From Miscanthus floridulus (Eukaryota; Streptophyta; Magnoliopsida; Poales; Poaceae): a stretch of 64,000 bases of DNA. Location: positions 83,387,603-83,451,602 of the forward strand of contig NC_089587.1 in assembly GCF_019320115.1 (NCBI RefSeq). The letters run 5' to 3'. Every line of letters starts with the position of its first letter. Position 1 is the first letter of the stretch. Made by a program: the position numbers and the translations under genes. The notes beneath the pieces were generated by a model that worked only from the letters and a program-made list of their open reading frames with translations, did not search any database and was not told the origin of the DNA. This document shows positions 35,582-45,808 of the stretch, in pieces.

Positions 35582-37966
35582 TTAAACCGACTCGGCGGCA
35601 TCTGCTGACGGTGCGACCGACGAAGGTGCAGGCTGCTCGCTCCCCAACAGCACTACGTTTGGCTCGATGGGGGGCGACGTCCTCCCCCCCCCGAACCAGG
35701 CTCGGAGGCATCCTCTCCATGCATGCTTCAGGCCATGTGTTGACGGTGAATATCCATCACCCACTCGGTGGAGACTTGCTCTGACACCGACCGTGCGTGT
35801 GGCAGCAGGCTCACACTGATTGACTGGATGTCCTCCATGCTCAGGCCTTCAGCATACCCACCGTAGATAGTGGCAAAGTCCAAATTTGGGTGGTATGTCG
35901 CCACCGAGGTCAGCACCCCCGATGCTCCATAAAATAGCCCACTCCTAACAAGGTCCTTGACCGTGTTCGGGACCTCCACCAGCTGAACCGTAGCCGCTCT
36001 GGTACTTGGTGCTAACCCGAAGACTTCTGAGACGATGAGCTGGGGAGCGTTGCGGATCTGACCGAGCTCCCCTTTGAGAGCACGTCGCTATTCACGGGAC
36101 TTGGCCAGCTCCACGACATTCCGGCTGAAGTTCGCCTTGGTCGTCTCTAGGTCTCGCTCCAGCGCCTTCACCTTTTCACCCAGCTCTGAAAGAAGGGCGA
36201 CAAGCTCAGAAACAGGCTAGGGGAAAAATCAACACCATGAGAAAACAAAAAGGTATGCACCGATGCGAGAGGCCTAAAGGGTGGAGAAATCCTTTGCCTG
36301 CCGAGCCACCTGCTCGCGCAGCCAGGCACTCGTGTCCTCCATCCCCATCACCTGGTCCCGAAGCGTGAGCACCTTCCGATCCACTTCCGACCAGGCCCTC
36401 TGCTCTGCCTCTAGGGCCTTCGGTGTTGACTCCAGGGTGGCCCGCTCTGGCTCAAGGGCTACCAAGGCCTCTTGAAGCACCGCCTCGGTGTTCGCTAGGG
36501 ACGTCCATAGCCCCGCCTTAGTCTCCTCCTGATGGACCTTTGCTGCCTCGAGCCCTTGCTCGACGGCAGTCGCCCGCTCCACCGCGTGTTGCCCCTCTGC
36601 CCGCGCCGCGGCCACCTCGGTCGCCCGGACCTAGGACTCACGGCAGGCAAACTCCACCCGGTGCTCAAGCTCGGCCATCCGGGCGTGTTCCGCCTGGAGG
36701 AAGTGAGACTTGCGGGACGACACCTTCCTTATTTCCTGTGGAAAACAGTCATGCTAAAAACAACTGACGAAAGATTTAGAGGGCAAGGATAAGTATCAGA
36801 AACCCACCTCCGCGGTGAGCTGCAGATCGACCTCAACCAGCTGCTGGGCAAACTGAGCTTCCTTCCGGGCATTCTCAAGCTTCACGGACAGCTTGGTGAA
36901 CTCGAACACCGCAACATGCCCTTGCCCCCCAAAAATGTCCCAGAGCTAACGCTCTCGGGAATCTCGGAGGATGAACCGCGCCTTCGATGGGTCCTTGGGG
37001 AAGGGCCACTCTAGGTCACCCTCCGATGAACCGTCAGAGGGCCCAGCCTCCGATCGGACCACCGCCAGCTCCCATGGCGACACCAACGGTTTCGCCATGG
37101 TATCTACCTCATCGTCAGACGGGATCTCCACCACCACGTTAGCATGAGACGCCGCTGGGCGTCCTGATTCCATCCCAGCCATGCTTCCCTCCTGCGCCTT
37201 CAGCTCCGACGGCAAGGATGGGTCATGCAGCCCTCCACCCGATGAGGTGGGGAGCTCGCCCCCCTCGTTTCCTCCACCACGACCGACGGAGGAAGGGCCG
37301 CAAGAGTCACCCCCAACGCCACCTCCGCCATAGGCACCAGGATCGCCACCAACAACATCGCCGCCGCTGTCACATTAACAGCAGCCGTCCTAGTGGGCAC
37401 CACCCTCGGGAGGGAAGGCTTCGCTGCCGCCACGCTGCTGCCCCCCTCGCTCGCCGCAACAAGCTACAGAGTGGGCCTCCAAACCTCCCGTACGGGGGTT
37501 GGGGCGATGCTCAACCCCGGCATCCTCTGAGTGCTGACAAAAATCACGGGTAAGCCACACTCCAAAAAAAAGACTCAACCACCAAAAGTCGAAGAAGCAA
37601 CGAAAGGAAACATACCAGGTGGTGAGCGGCGCTACTCTGAAGGTAGGCCCCAACAACGACGGGCCCATAGGACGAGGACCGCTTCCAGACTATGACCCGT
37701 GCCCCTTCACTTAAGACGGGGTCGGAGTCATCCCAACCGGCTCCTGCTCGGCCTGTGGGTTGCTATGACCTCTAGCTCAGGGCTCCCCGATTGGAGCAGC
37801 AGGCGAGGCGTCCTCCGAATATGAGTCGTGCATCGACCGGGCGCCAGTCTGCCTCTCAGGCTGCCCGGACTGCTCGGCCACACCCACGGCAGGCGGGGCC
37901 TCCTCCGACCGCAAGTCCGGCATTGGCGCCGGCCCCGACACTGCGCAGGTGCCGGACCGCTCCTTG
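35582..37966 (-). pseudogene. Antisense gene of the Tat-type element ('putative gypsy type transposon' protein), apparently with introns
   Basis: Opposite strand to gag. The C-terminal part (35728-35979) reads RSGLFYGASGVLTSVATYHP ... FATIYGGYAEGLS, which I recognise from grass proteins annotated as 'putative gypsy type transposon' (Transposase_28-related). Upstream are a coiled-coil Ala/Glu-rich part (36274-36615) and a low-complexity part (36946-37433). Two segments have clean GT...AG borders on the minus strand: 36807 down to 36736 (72 bases, GTGGGT...TTTTCCACAG) and 37615 down to 37534 (82 bases, GTATGT...TTTTTGTCAG). A shorter GT...AG stretch (36260-36217, 44 bases) may be a shrunken third intron. 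Several stops break the frame, and the N-terminal domain would lie in or past the gap. Its function in the family is unknown to me. Confidence 0.65.
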
Positions 37967-38066
37967 NNNNNNNNNNNNNNNNNNNNNNNNNNNNNNNNNN
38001 NNNNNNNNNNNNNNNNNNNNNNNNNNNNNNNNNNNNNNNNNNNNNNNNNNNNNNNNNNNNNNNNNN
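37967..38066. other. Assembly gap (100 N)
   Basis: Exactly 100 N, the usual length for a gap of unknown size. The two sides are different repeats, so adjacency rests on scaffolding only. Confidence 0.99.
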
Positions 38067-38344
38067 ATCATTAGATGTTTATTTTAATTCCACTATTTAA
38101 ATTCCGCACTCTGAACTTGGTATTGTAATAATGTATTTCTTAGAACTCTTGTTATATGAAATGGACTAAGTATTGTAAACAAATTCTCATTATTGGATCC
38201 TAGAGGAAAAATGTGGATTATCCGAGTTCTCCCTTGGGGTGTGCTCGACGGAACTGTTTGATGTAGCTAGCTTTTGGGGTGCTTAGGGTCTGGTGGAAGA
38301 CAAGTGCCTTCGGAAGCATGCTATTCCGGACGGTTCGACCACAC
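38067..38344 (+). repeat. LTR tail of the long-LTR gypsy family
   Basis: The reverse complement of this stretch matches 15860-16130 block by block (for example gtgctcgacggaactg, ggaagac, ggttcg/ggttct). It ends ...cggttcgaccacaca and abuts the chromovirus LTR at 38345. It is the right end of an element inserted into that LTR; the rest lies beyond the gap. Confidence 0.7.
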
Positions 38345-40145
38345 ATAGGTGACAAGGTAGGAGTATAATTCTAGGAAATCCTTAGTTATAGCAAGGAGAC
38401 ACATGCATATGAGTTAAGTGTATTAAAGTTGATAGGAAACAAGGATGGTCCCATGCTATACTTGCCTTGACCAAAGTGTTCCTGCTAATCTTGCTCATCA
38501 AAGTAGTACTCTTGATCACCCACGAATTGCTCACCGTCTATGCTCGATCAATACAACAACATACAAGCATCCAGAAGCAATCATGCATAGCAAACAAAGG
38601 CTATCGATTAGAACAGTACACCAATAGCATAGAATCAAGATGAAAAGTTTGTAAAATGAATCTACGTCTTGCTATGAACACACAGACGCGAAGATCACAA
38701 AAATCAAAGCTATAACGAAGAAGTTATGAATTAAACAAGATTTCTTTTACTAAAATAATAGATTAAATCTAACCTCAAATTTAAAAAGTTGAAAACATGT
38801 TGAACAGTAGTATAAACATGTAGATTATGGAATTACAAATCTAATGCAACTTGAACGGGTCAAAACAGAGTCCAAACGAAGAAGTTATAGCTTAAATAAA
38901 ACTAGTGGCAAAACTATAAATAGATGAATCTGATTTTTGGAATAAAAATAAATCTAAATTAGATTTAAAACAGAACCAAGGATGGTGGGCCAGATTATGG
39001 AGACCCGAGGGGCTCTTTAGCAAAAGTAACTAGCGAAGGGGTATGGGCAAATGACTGGCGTTGGATTAGATTTGGATGGATCCGATTAGATCGGGGAGGA
39101 GAGAGAGAGAGAGCAACCGGCCGGAACACTAACCGGCGCGGAGGCTGCCATTACCGATGGCAAAGGAGCTAGCCGACGATCTTGAAACCAACCCTAGACA
39201 CCTCGGTTTGACTTGGGAAATGCACGGGAAGAAAGAGGGGAAGATGGTGAACTCACCATGGCAAATCACAGCGGCGAGGAGCGGATGGAGGCGACGCATG
39301 GCTCGGGATGGTAGGCGGTGATGATCTGCAATGTCGATGACGTGGGGTGAGCAAACTAAAATGAGAAAAAGAGAGAGAAGGGGCTCAGCATCTTCGCAAG
39401 CTCGATGCGAAGCTCGGCATAAAGCTTACGGAGGCAGCGATGTGGCGAAATGACAAAGCTTGAGCTCGGGCGTCGCTTAGGGTTGTGGCGGCTCTCGTGG
39501 GCTCGATTGGAGGTGGTGGCTTGCTCTAGGGCTTGATGGGGAGGTGGCGCAGGCATGTGACTGCTATTTATGAGGCAGAGCGGCGTGGGGCGCACGCCAA
39601 TCGGGCGTAGTCGGCGTAGTGGTGGACTTCGGTTTGAAGTCCTGGTCAAGCCCGACTTGGGTTAGAGGACGACCCTGATAGGGCGGACCCACCTGTCGGT
39701 GACTAAAACGTGGGTCCCAGCAGTTAGCCAAAGGGAGAGACGAGGCGAGCGCGCCTGCATTTGCTAGGTCGGCCTGCTAAACGGTCCGCGCCGTGAAGGA
39801 ACCGGCCTGTGGGAACAAGGCGCTGGGCCTATGGGTGAAGTGGGGAAGGGAACAGGTGGGCCGCAGGGAGACAGGGAGAGAGAGGTAAAAATTCCTTTTC
39901 TTTTTCTTAAACATATTTTCAAAACCAAATTCAAATAAGATTCAAATTCTTTTGCAATTTTGATCAAACCCAATTATCACAAAAATAAATATGCAGCAGC
40001 ATGTATGCACAAACATGTAGCTAGACCTTATAGTTTATTTTAATTTAACAAAAGTTATTATTTCTCTAAGTTTGTATGCACACATAAATACATAAATAAA
40101 TCAAATTATCCTATTTTAAAATGATGCAAATTTTAGGGTGTTACA
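38345..40145 (-). repeat. 3' LTR of the chromovirus, truncated by insertion
   Basis: Corresponds to 46917-48734 of the other LTR. Ends ...GGGTGTTACA (plus strand), next to the polypurine tract. Includes a (GA)n run near 39100-39116. The apparent ORFs at 39356-39649 and 39764-39973 are LTR sequence. Confidence 0.88.
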
Positions 40146-40160
40146 ATTCTACCCCCCTTA
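40146..40160 (-). other. Polypurine tract of the chromovirus
   Basis: The minus strand reads TAAGGGGGGTAGAAT directly before the LTR TGTAACACC. Confidence 0.85.
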
Positions 40161-40204
40161 AAATGAATCTTGTCCTCGAGATTCGAATGATACTTACTCA
40201 AAAA

Positions 40205-43080
40205 GCTACAGGTATGTTTTCCTCAAATCCTCTTCTCTTTCCCAGGTAGCTTCGTCCTCTGTATACCAATTCCATTGAACCTTGCACATCTTTATAACTC
40301 GGCTCCTCATAACCCTTTCTCCCGTCTCCAAAATCTTTACTGGGAATTCCTCATAGGTGAGATCTTCCTTAACAGTAAGCTCCTCTAACGGTATCTACTC
40401 TTCTGGTACATGCAAACAATTCTTTAGTTGAGACACATGGAATACATCATGCACACCTGACAAACTCTCAGGCAATTCCAACTGATAAGTCACTTGACCA
40501 CGTCTCTCTAGAATCTTGAAAGGCCCAATATACCTTGGTGCTAACTTTCCTTTCATATTGAACCTTCTCACACTTTTCATTGGTGACACTTTTAGGTAAA
40601 CATAATCTCCTACTTCAAAAACCAATTCTCTTCTTCGAGTGTTAGCATAACTCTTCTGTCGAGACTATGCCACTCTCAAGTTGTCCCTAATCATCCTTAC
40701 TTGCTTCTCAGCGTCTCTTAGAACATCTGGTCCGAATACTTGTGTTTCTCCCATTTGATTCCAAAATAGTGGGGTTCTACACTTTCGTCCATACAAAACC
40801 TCAAAAGGTGCCATCTGGAGACTCTTCTGATAACTGTTGTTATATGAGAACTCAACATATGGTAAGCTCTTGTCCCAACTTGTACCGTACTGCAATGCAC
40901 AATCTCTCAACATGTCCTCTAAAATCTGATTCGTCCTTTCAGTTTGTCTGTCCATCTGAGGGTGATATGCTGTACTAAAATTCAACTTTGTTCCCAATGA
41001 AGTATATACTTGCTGCCAAAAGTGAGACATGAACTAAGTACCTCTGTGAGACATGATCTTCTTGGGAACTCCATGTAGACACACTATCTTCTCCACATGT
41101 AATTCGGCCAACTTAGGTCCATTATATGTAGTCTTGACCGGTATGAAGTGAGCAACTTTAGTTAACCGATCTACTATCACCCATATTGAATCATAACCTC
41201 TCTGAGTGCATGGTAACCCAACAATAAAATCCATACCAACTTCTTCCCACTTCCGCTCAGGTATCTTCATTGGTTGTAGCAATCCTGTAGGTCTTTGGTG
41301 TTCCACTTTAACTCTTTGACATGTATCACATATAGCAACATATTTAGCAATATCCCTCTTAAGTTCATACCATCAATACTTCTCTTTCATATCCAGGTAC
41401 ATCTTGGTACTCCCGGGATGTATAGAATAAGTGGACTCATGTGCCTCATGTAGAATTGCTTCTCGTATAGCCTTGTTCTTAGGCACACATAGTCTTTTCC
41501 CAAATCATAGAGTTCCATTATCATCCATACGGAAGCCTGGTGCCTTGCCAATCACTTTGTTCTCTGCTATCTCCTTTAACTTTTTATCCTACAACTGACC
41601 CTTGCGTATCTCTTGCTCCAAGGTAGGCTCTATCACCAACTCTACTACGTTAGTGACAAAACCCAAGTTTAGCTGCTCAAATTTAGCACACAACTCACTT
41701 GACATAGGCATCACTTGCACCTCATTGGGATCACTCTTCCTACTAAGAGCATCGGCAACAACATTTGCCATTCTAGGATTATAGTGCACTTCCAAATCAT
41801 AATCCTTAATCAACTCCAACCATCGATGTTGTCTCAAGTTCAGATCTGACTAAGTGAAGATATACTTCAAACTCTTGTGATCCGTATAGATGTTACTCTT
41901 ATGCCCAACAAGGTAGTGCCTCTAGATCTTCAAAGCATGAACCACTGCTGCTAATTCCAAATCATGAGTAGGGTAGTTTAGCTCATGCTTTCTCAACTAT
42001 CGGGATGCATAGGCTACTACTCTCCCTTCTTGCATAAGAACACATCCAAGACCTTGGTGAGATGCATCACAATAGATAGAGAAGTTCTTGCTCAAATCTA
42101 GCAAAACCAATACTAGGGCTGTAGTCAATATCTTTTTCAACTCCTCAAAGTTAGCCTAGCACTTCTTAGACCACACAAACTTAGCATTCTTCTCCAACAG
42201 AGCTGTCATAGGCTTGGCAAGCTTAGAAAACCCTTCTATGAACCTCCTGTAGTCTGTAGTATCTAGCCAATCCCAAGAAGCTATGAATCTTACCCACATC
42301 GGTTGGCGGTTTATAGTTCAGTACATCTCTCACCTTGCTTGGATCGACTGCTATTCCACCATTAGAGACGACATGGCCTAGGAAAGAAACTTCCTTCAAC
42401 CAAAACTCACACTTGCTCTGCATAGCATATAACTTGTGTTCCCTAAGCTTCTGCAAGACCAACCTTAGATGTTCAACATGCTTTTCTTTAGTCTTGGAGA
42501 ATACCAGTATATCATCAATGAATACCACTACGAACTTATCTAGAAACTCCATGAACACCTTATTCATCAAGTACATAAAGTATGCAGGAGCATTAGTTAG
42601 GCCAAAGGACATCACTATGTACTCATACAAGCCATACCATGTAGTAAAAGCTACTTAGGTATGTTAGTTGCATGAATCTTCAATTGATGATATCCAAAAC
42701 AAAGATCAATCTTAGAGAACACACAAGCACATCTCAACTGATCAAATAAATCATCAATCCTAGGCAGCGGGTACTTGTTCTTGAGAGTGACCTCATTAAG
42801 TGATCCATAATCAACACACATCCTCTAGGTACCATCCTTTTTGTCAACAAATATAACCGGTGCTCCCCAAGGTGAAGAATTAGAACGAATGAAACCTTTC
42901 TCCTGCAACTCCTTTATTTGTTTCTTAAGTTCCTCTAGTTCATTAACCCCCATTCTATATGGACGCTTAGCTATAGGTGCAGTTTCAGGTAATAATTCAA
43001 TAATAAACTCAATGTCATGGTTAGATGGAATACCTAGCAAGTCACCTAGGAACACATCTAGAAACTCATCCACCACACGG
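40205..43080 (-). pseudogene. pol: Chromovirus pol remnant: RT, RNase H, integrase, chromodomain
   Basis: From high to low coordinates: RT start (42825-43076, RPYRMGVNELEELKKQI ... SPWGAPVIFVDKKDG); RT core (42223-42630, [12 protein letters not shown] ... [14 protein letters not shown], so the catalytic Asp pair is present); RNase H and tether (41589-42200, ending NVVADALSRKSD); integrase zinc part with CDTCQRVK near 41310-41340; integrase core (40665-41306, GMDFIVGLPCTQRGYDSIWV; YHPQMDRQTERTNQILEDML contains the catalytic Glu); the GPY/F region [19 protein letters not shown] (40450-40540); and a chromodomain-like C-terminus (about 40210-40390) with QWNWYTEDEATWE. Stops at several Trp and Gln codons separate the pieces. 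The chromodomain places it in the chromoviruses. Confidence 0.9.
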
Positions 43081-43106
43081 TCCTCCTTGTTGGTGCTATC
43101 ATCAAG

Positions 43107-43547
43107 CTAGCTCACTGTGGCTGTCGGTTGTGCTTGCACCATCACATCAACATTGATTCTATCCCCTTTAGGTGTGGTCACAACAACTACTTTCTCCTGA
43201 CACTGAATTACTGCCCAGTTTTGCTTCATCCAATCCATACCCAGAATCACATCAATGCTAGATGTTCTCAACACAATGGGGCTCACTTTGAACTCTACCC
43301 CCCTTAAGGATAAACTAGCTGGGAGACAACGATAAGAAGTTTGCATACTTCCTCTTGGTGAGTTGACTAGTATAGAATCCTTCATGGCACATAAGGGTAT
43401 GCTATGCGTTCTAACAAATGCTTGTGGTATGAAAGAATGCGAAGCTCCAGAATAAAAAAGAACGATGGCAGGAGTAGAGTTGATGTTGAACGTACCGAGC
43501 ATGACTGTTGGTGCCTCCAGTGCGGTTTCGGCAGACACATGGTTCAC
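43107..43547 (-). pseudogene. Chromovirus aspartic protease remnant
   Basis: The typical retropepsin-like domain reads TPAIVLFYSGASHSFI ... SIDVILGMDWMKQNWAVIQC. The catalytic Asp of the DSGA motif is replaced by Tyr (YSGA), so the protease is inactive even where the frame is open. It sits between gag and RT as expected. Confidence 0.85.
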
Positions 43548-44572
43548 CTTCCCATAATGCGGTGGCTTCTAGTTGCTATTCTACCTCTAGGGGGTTTGCT
43601 GGTTTGGCTTCTTAGGACAGTTATAAGATATGTGACCCTCTTTACCACAACAGAAACACTTGTTGGGGGTATTAGGGGCACTAGCCTTCATTAGGGTGTT
43701 GTTGGGTGTTCCCTGGCGTGGTGTCTACTGGCTGCCCTGCTACTGATTCTGCTGGCGCTGCTGGAACTGATTATGTGAAGGGTACTGACCATGGTGCCAC
43801 TGATTCGGTGGTCCCTGGTACCTTTGCTAAAAGCCTTGCTGAGGGTTGGTGTGTGGACGAGTGTTGCTTCCAGAGGCCTATCCCTGAAACCCCCTCTTCT
43901 TGGCTTCCATCTCCTTGCGCTTATTGTCAATCATAATAGCATGATTCACGAGCGTCTAGAAGTTGGGGTATGTATTGGACATAAGCTGGAGTTGGAGTCC
44001 ATCATACAGACCCTTAAGAAAGTGATGCTGCTTATCAGTATCATTAGCCACCTCATTCGAAGCATAACGTGACAACTGAGCAAATTTGTCACGATACTCA
44101 GCTACAGACATAGATCCTTGCTTCAAAGCTCTGAATTCCTCCTGCTTTAGCTCTATCAATCCTTTAGGTATATGGTAGGATCTGAAATTCTCTCTAAATT
44201 CCAACCAGGTGATAGTAGGAGCATTATTGGGACGTCCATACTAAAAAGCCTCCCACCAGTCCTGAGCTTCTCCCTAAAGTTGTCCTAACGCATACAACAC
44301 ATTTTGCTGGTCGTCGCACTGCGCTATACTCAGTTGCTTTTCCACTACACGAAGCCAGTCATATGCTTCTAGTGGATCAGTGGCATGAGAAAACACTGGG
44401 GGATGGCCCTTCAAGAATTCACCATGCTTGTCACGCGGTGCCCCACTAATTGGATGATTTTAGAGCTTGCATAAGCTGTGTCTGCACCGCCAAAATAGTA
44501 GGTGGCGGTGGTGGTGGTGGTGGATTTGGGGGAATACCTCCGCGCCCCCTGCCTCTTCCTCTTCCAGCCATC
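43548..44572 (-). pseudogene. gag: Chromovirus gag remnant
   Basis: The start codon is near 44572 (MAGRGRGRGRGG, then a poly-Pro run near 44500-44525). The capsid-type core is at 43956-44204 (FRSYHIPKGLIELKQEEF ... MSVAEYRDKF). An intact CCHC knuckle CFCCGKEGHISYNC lies near 43615-43660. Stops and frameshifts split the core from both ends. Confidence 0.85.
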
Positions 44573-45792
44573 TGCCATCCAACACAAATATTCTAAATTT
44601 AGAGATTTTCAAGTTATAGACACTTATAGAGATAGAGAATATATTCTGAAAATTTTCTGGACGAGTTCCAACATTAGTAGCTCAGTAAAACAGTTATATC
44701 TTGAGTTTCAGATATCCAAAAGAGGCGATCTTTATATGGTTAGAAAGCTTAGGAAATTATCTACAACTTTTATTTAGATCATATGCTCAGATTCAGTGGT
44801 TATGTTAATAAAAAATAGAACACAACTAAAACTGTTTCATATTCTAGACTGCGCAGAAACTTCAATTTGAAACAACTATATCTCTTGAACCAGATCAGAT
44901 AAAAGGGTGATTCCAGCAGCATTTGAAAGATACTTAACTCTAGTTATTTTTATAAAAATTTCATAACTTTTGGTCGAGCATATTTAAATGGGCATCGAGA
45001 TAAAGGCAGGCTGCTCTAAAAAATAGAACCGAGAGAATAGGATAAACCAAACCCAACTATTCATTCATTAAACTTAAACTTAATGTTCTTAACTATGGAA
45101 CTTGTGGATATGCCCACAAAGTCCCAGCACTCATTACAAAAATTCAACTCACACATAAGCATAATAATAAATCAACTAGACACACCAAGTTCACACCACA
45201 CTACTAGACTCGACTTAACTCAACTCGACCCGTGCTACTAACGTCTTATTACATAGAAAGGAACTCCAACACCTATTGGCGATATTTATGGGAAAGCTTC
45301 TCATAAATCCTTGGCAGGTTGAGGCACAACCTTTGGTCATCTATCACTCGTTGGCACCTCTTAAAAGACCTCCCTTGTGCCTTCAACTGATCTTCCAACC
45401 GCCGATTCTTCTCTACTAACTCACAGACAAAGTTTACCATCACTTGAGTAGTTGGATCCATGCCTTCAGGGTCCATTATTGCCCATTCCAATTCAGGGTG
45501 TTGGCAACTCGACTTCCTGCTCCTGTGGTTCCTCCTCATGTGGCTCCATGGGCTCATACAAGGCATGAGGTGGGTAGTAGCCTTCGGTGCTGATGCGAGC
45601 GGTCTTGTTGGCATGAGGCGTCTACAGAGTGAGATTTAGTTAGAGTAGAAGCAATAATTTTCATAATAAAGTGAGGCGAAAGGAGCATAAAATTTAGCAA
45701 ATAACAAAAGTGAGGTAGTAAGCATGAAATGAGTGGAGCAAAAGAGGCTAAAATGACCATTACTAACTAGGCTTGCATCCTACAGTCAACAT
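44573..45792 (-). other. Leader between primer site and gag, with a short upstream frame
   Basis: A 1.2-kb leader. On the minus strand, 45273-45614 is open and includes ELEWAIMDPEGMDPTTQVMV followed by a Lys/Arg/Gln-rich coiled-coil-like part. Just upstream another frame reads EEEPQEQEVELPTP and runs into a stop, suggesting one older upstream frame broken by a frameshift near 45495. No domain known to me. The rest is AT-rich and non-coding. Confidence 0.5.
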
Positions 45793-45805
45793 GGCTTTGA
45801 TACCA
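45793..45805 (-). other. Primer binding site of the chromovirus
   Basis: The minus strand reads TGGTATCAAAGCC, three bases from the LTR, a Met-tRNA type match. Confidence 0.85.
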
Positions 45806-45808
45806 ATT

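Larger units (their letters stand above)
32811..37966 (+). mobile_element. Tat-type gypsy element, pol-less, truncated by the assembly gap
   Basis: Starts with an LTR (32811 to about 33700, TGTCGGGTTCATAAACCCGG). A degraded primer-site-like text (about 33702-33720) and gag-like frames on the plus strand to about 34860 follow, then non-coding DNA, then an antisense gene (35582 onward, minus strand) of the kind carried by Tat/Grande/RIRE2-type elements. No protease, RT, RNase H or integrase motif lies between gag and the antisense gene, so the element is either a non-autonomous form or deleted. The right LTR is not seen because the contig ends. Confidence 0.7.

Noticed and set aside
37791..38100. 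Open frames crossing the run of N
   Set aside because: Artefacts of translating N as unknown residues; no real sequence supports them.
39356..39973. Minus-strand frames resembling those at 47820-48556
   Set aside because: They are the same LTR sequence in both chromovirus LTRs; frames differ between the copies.
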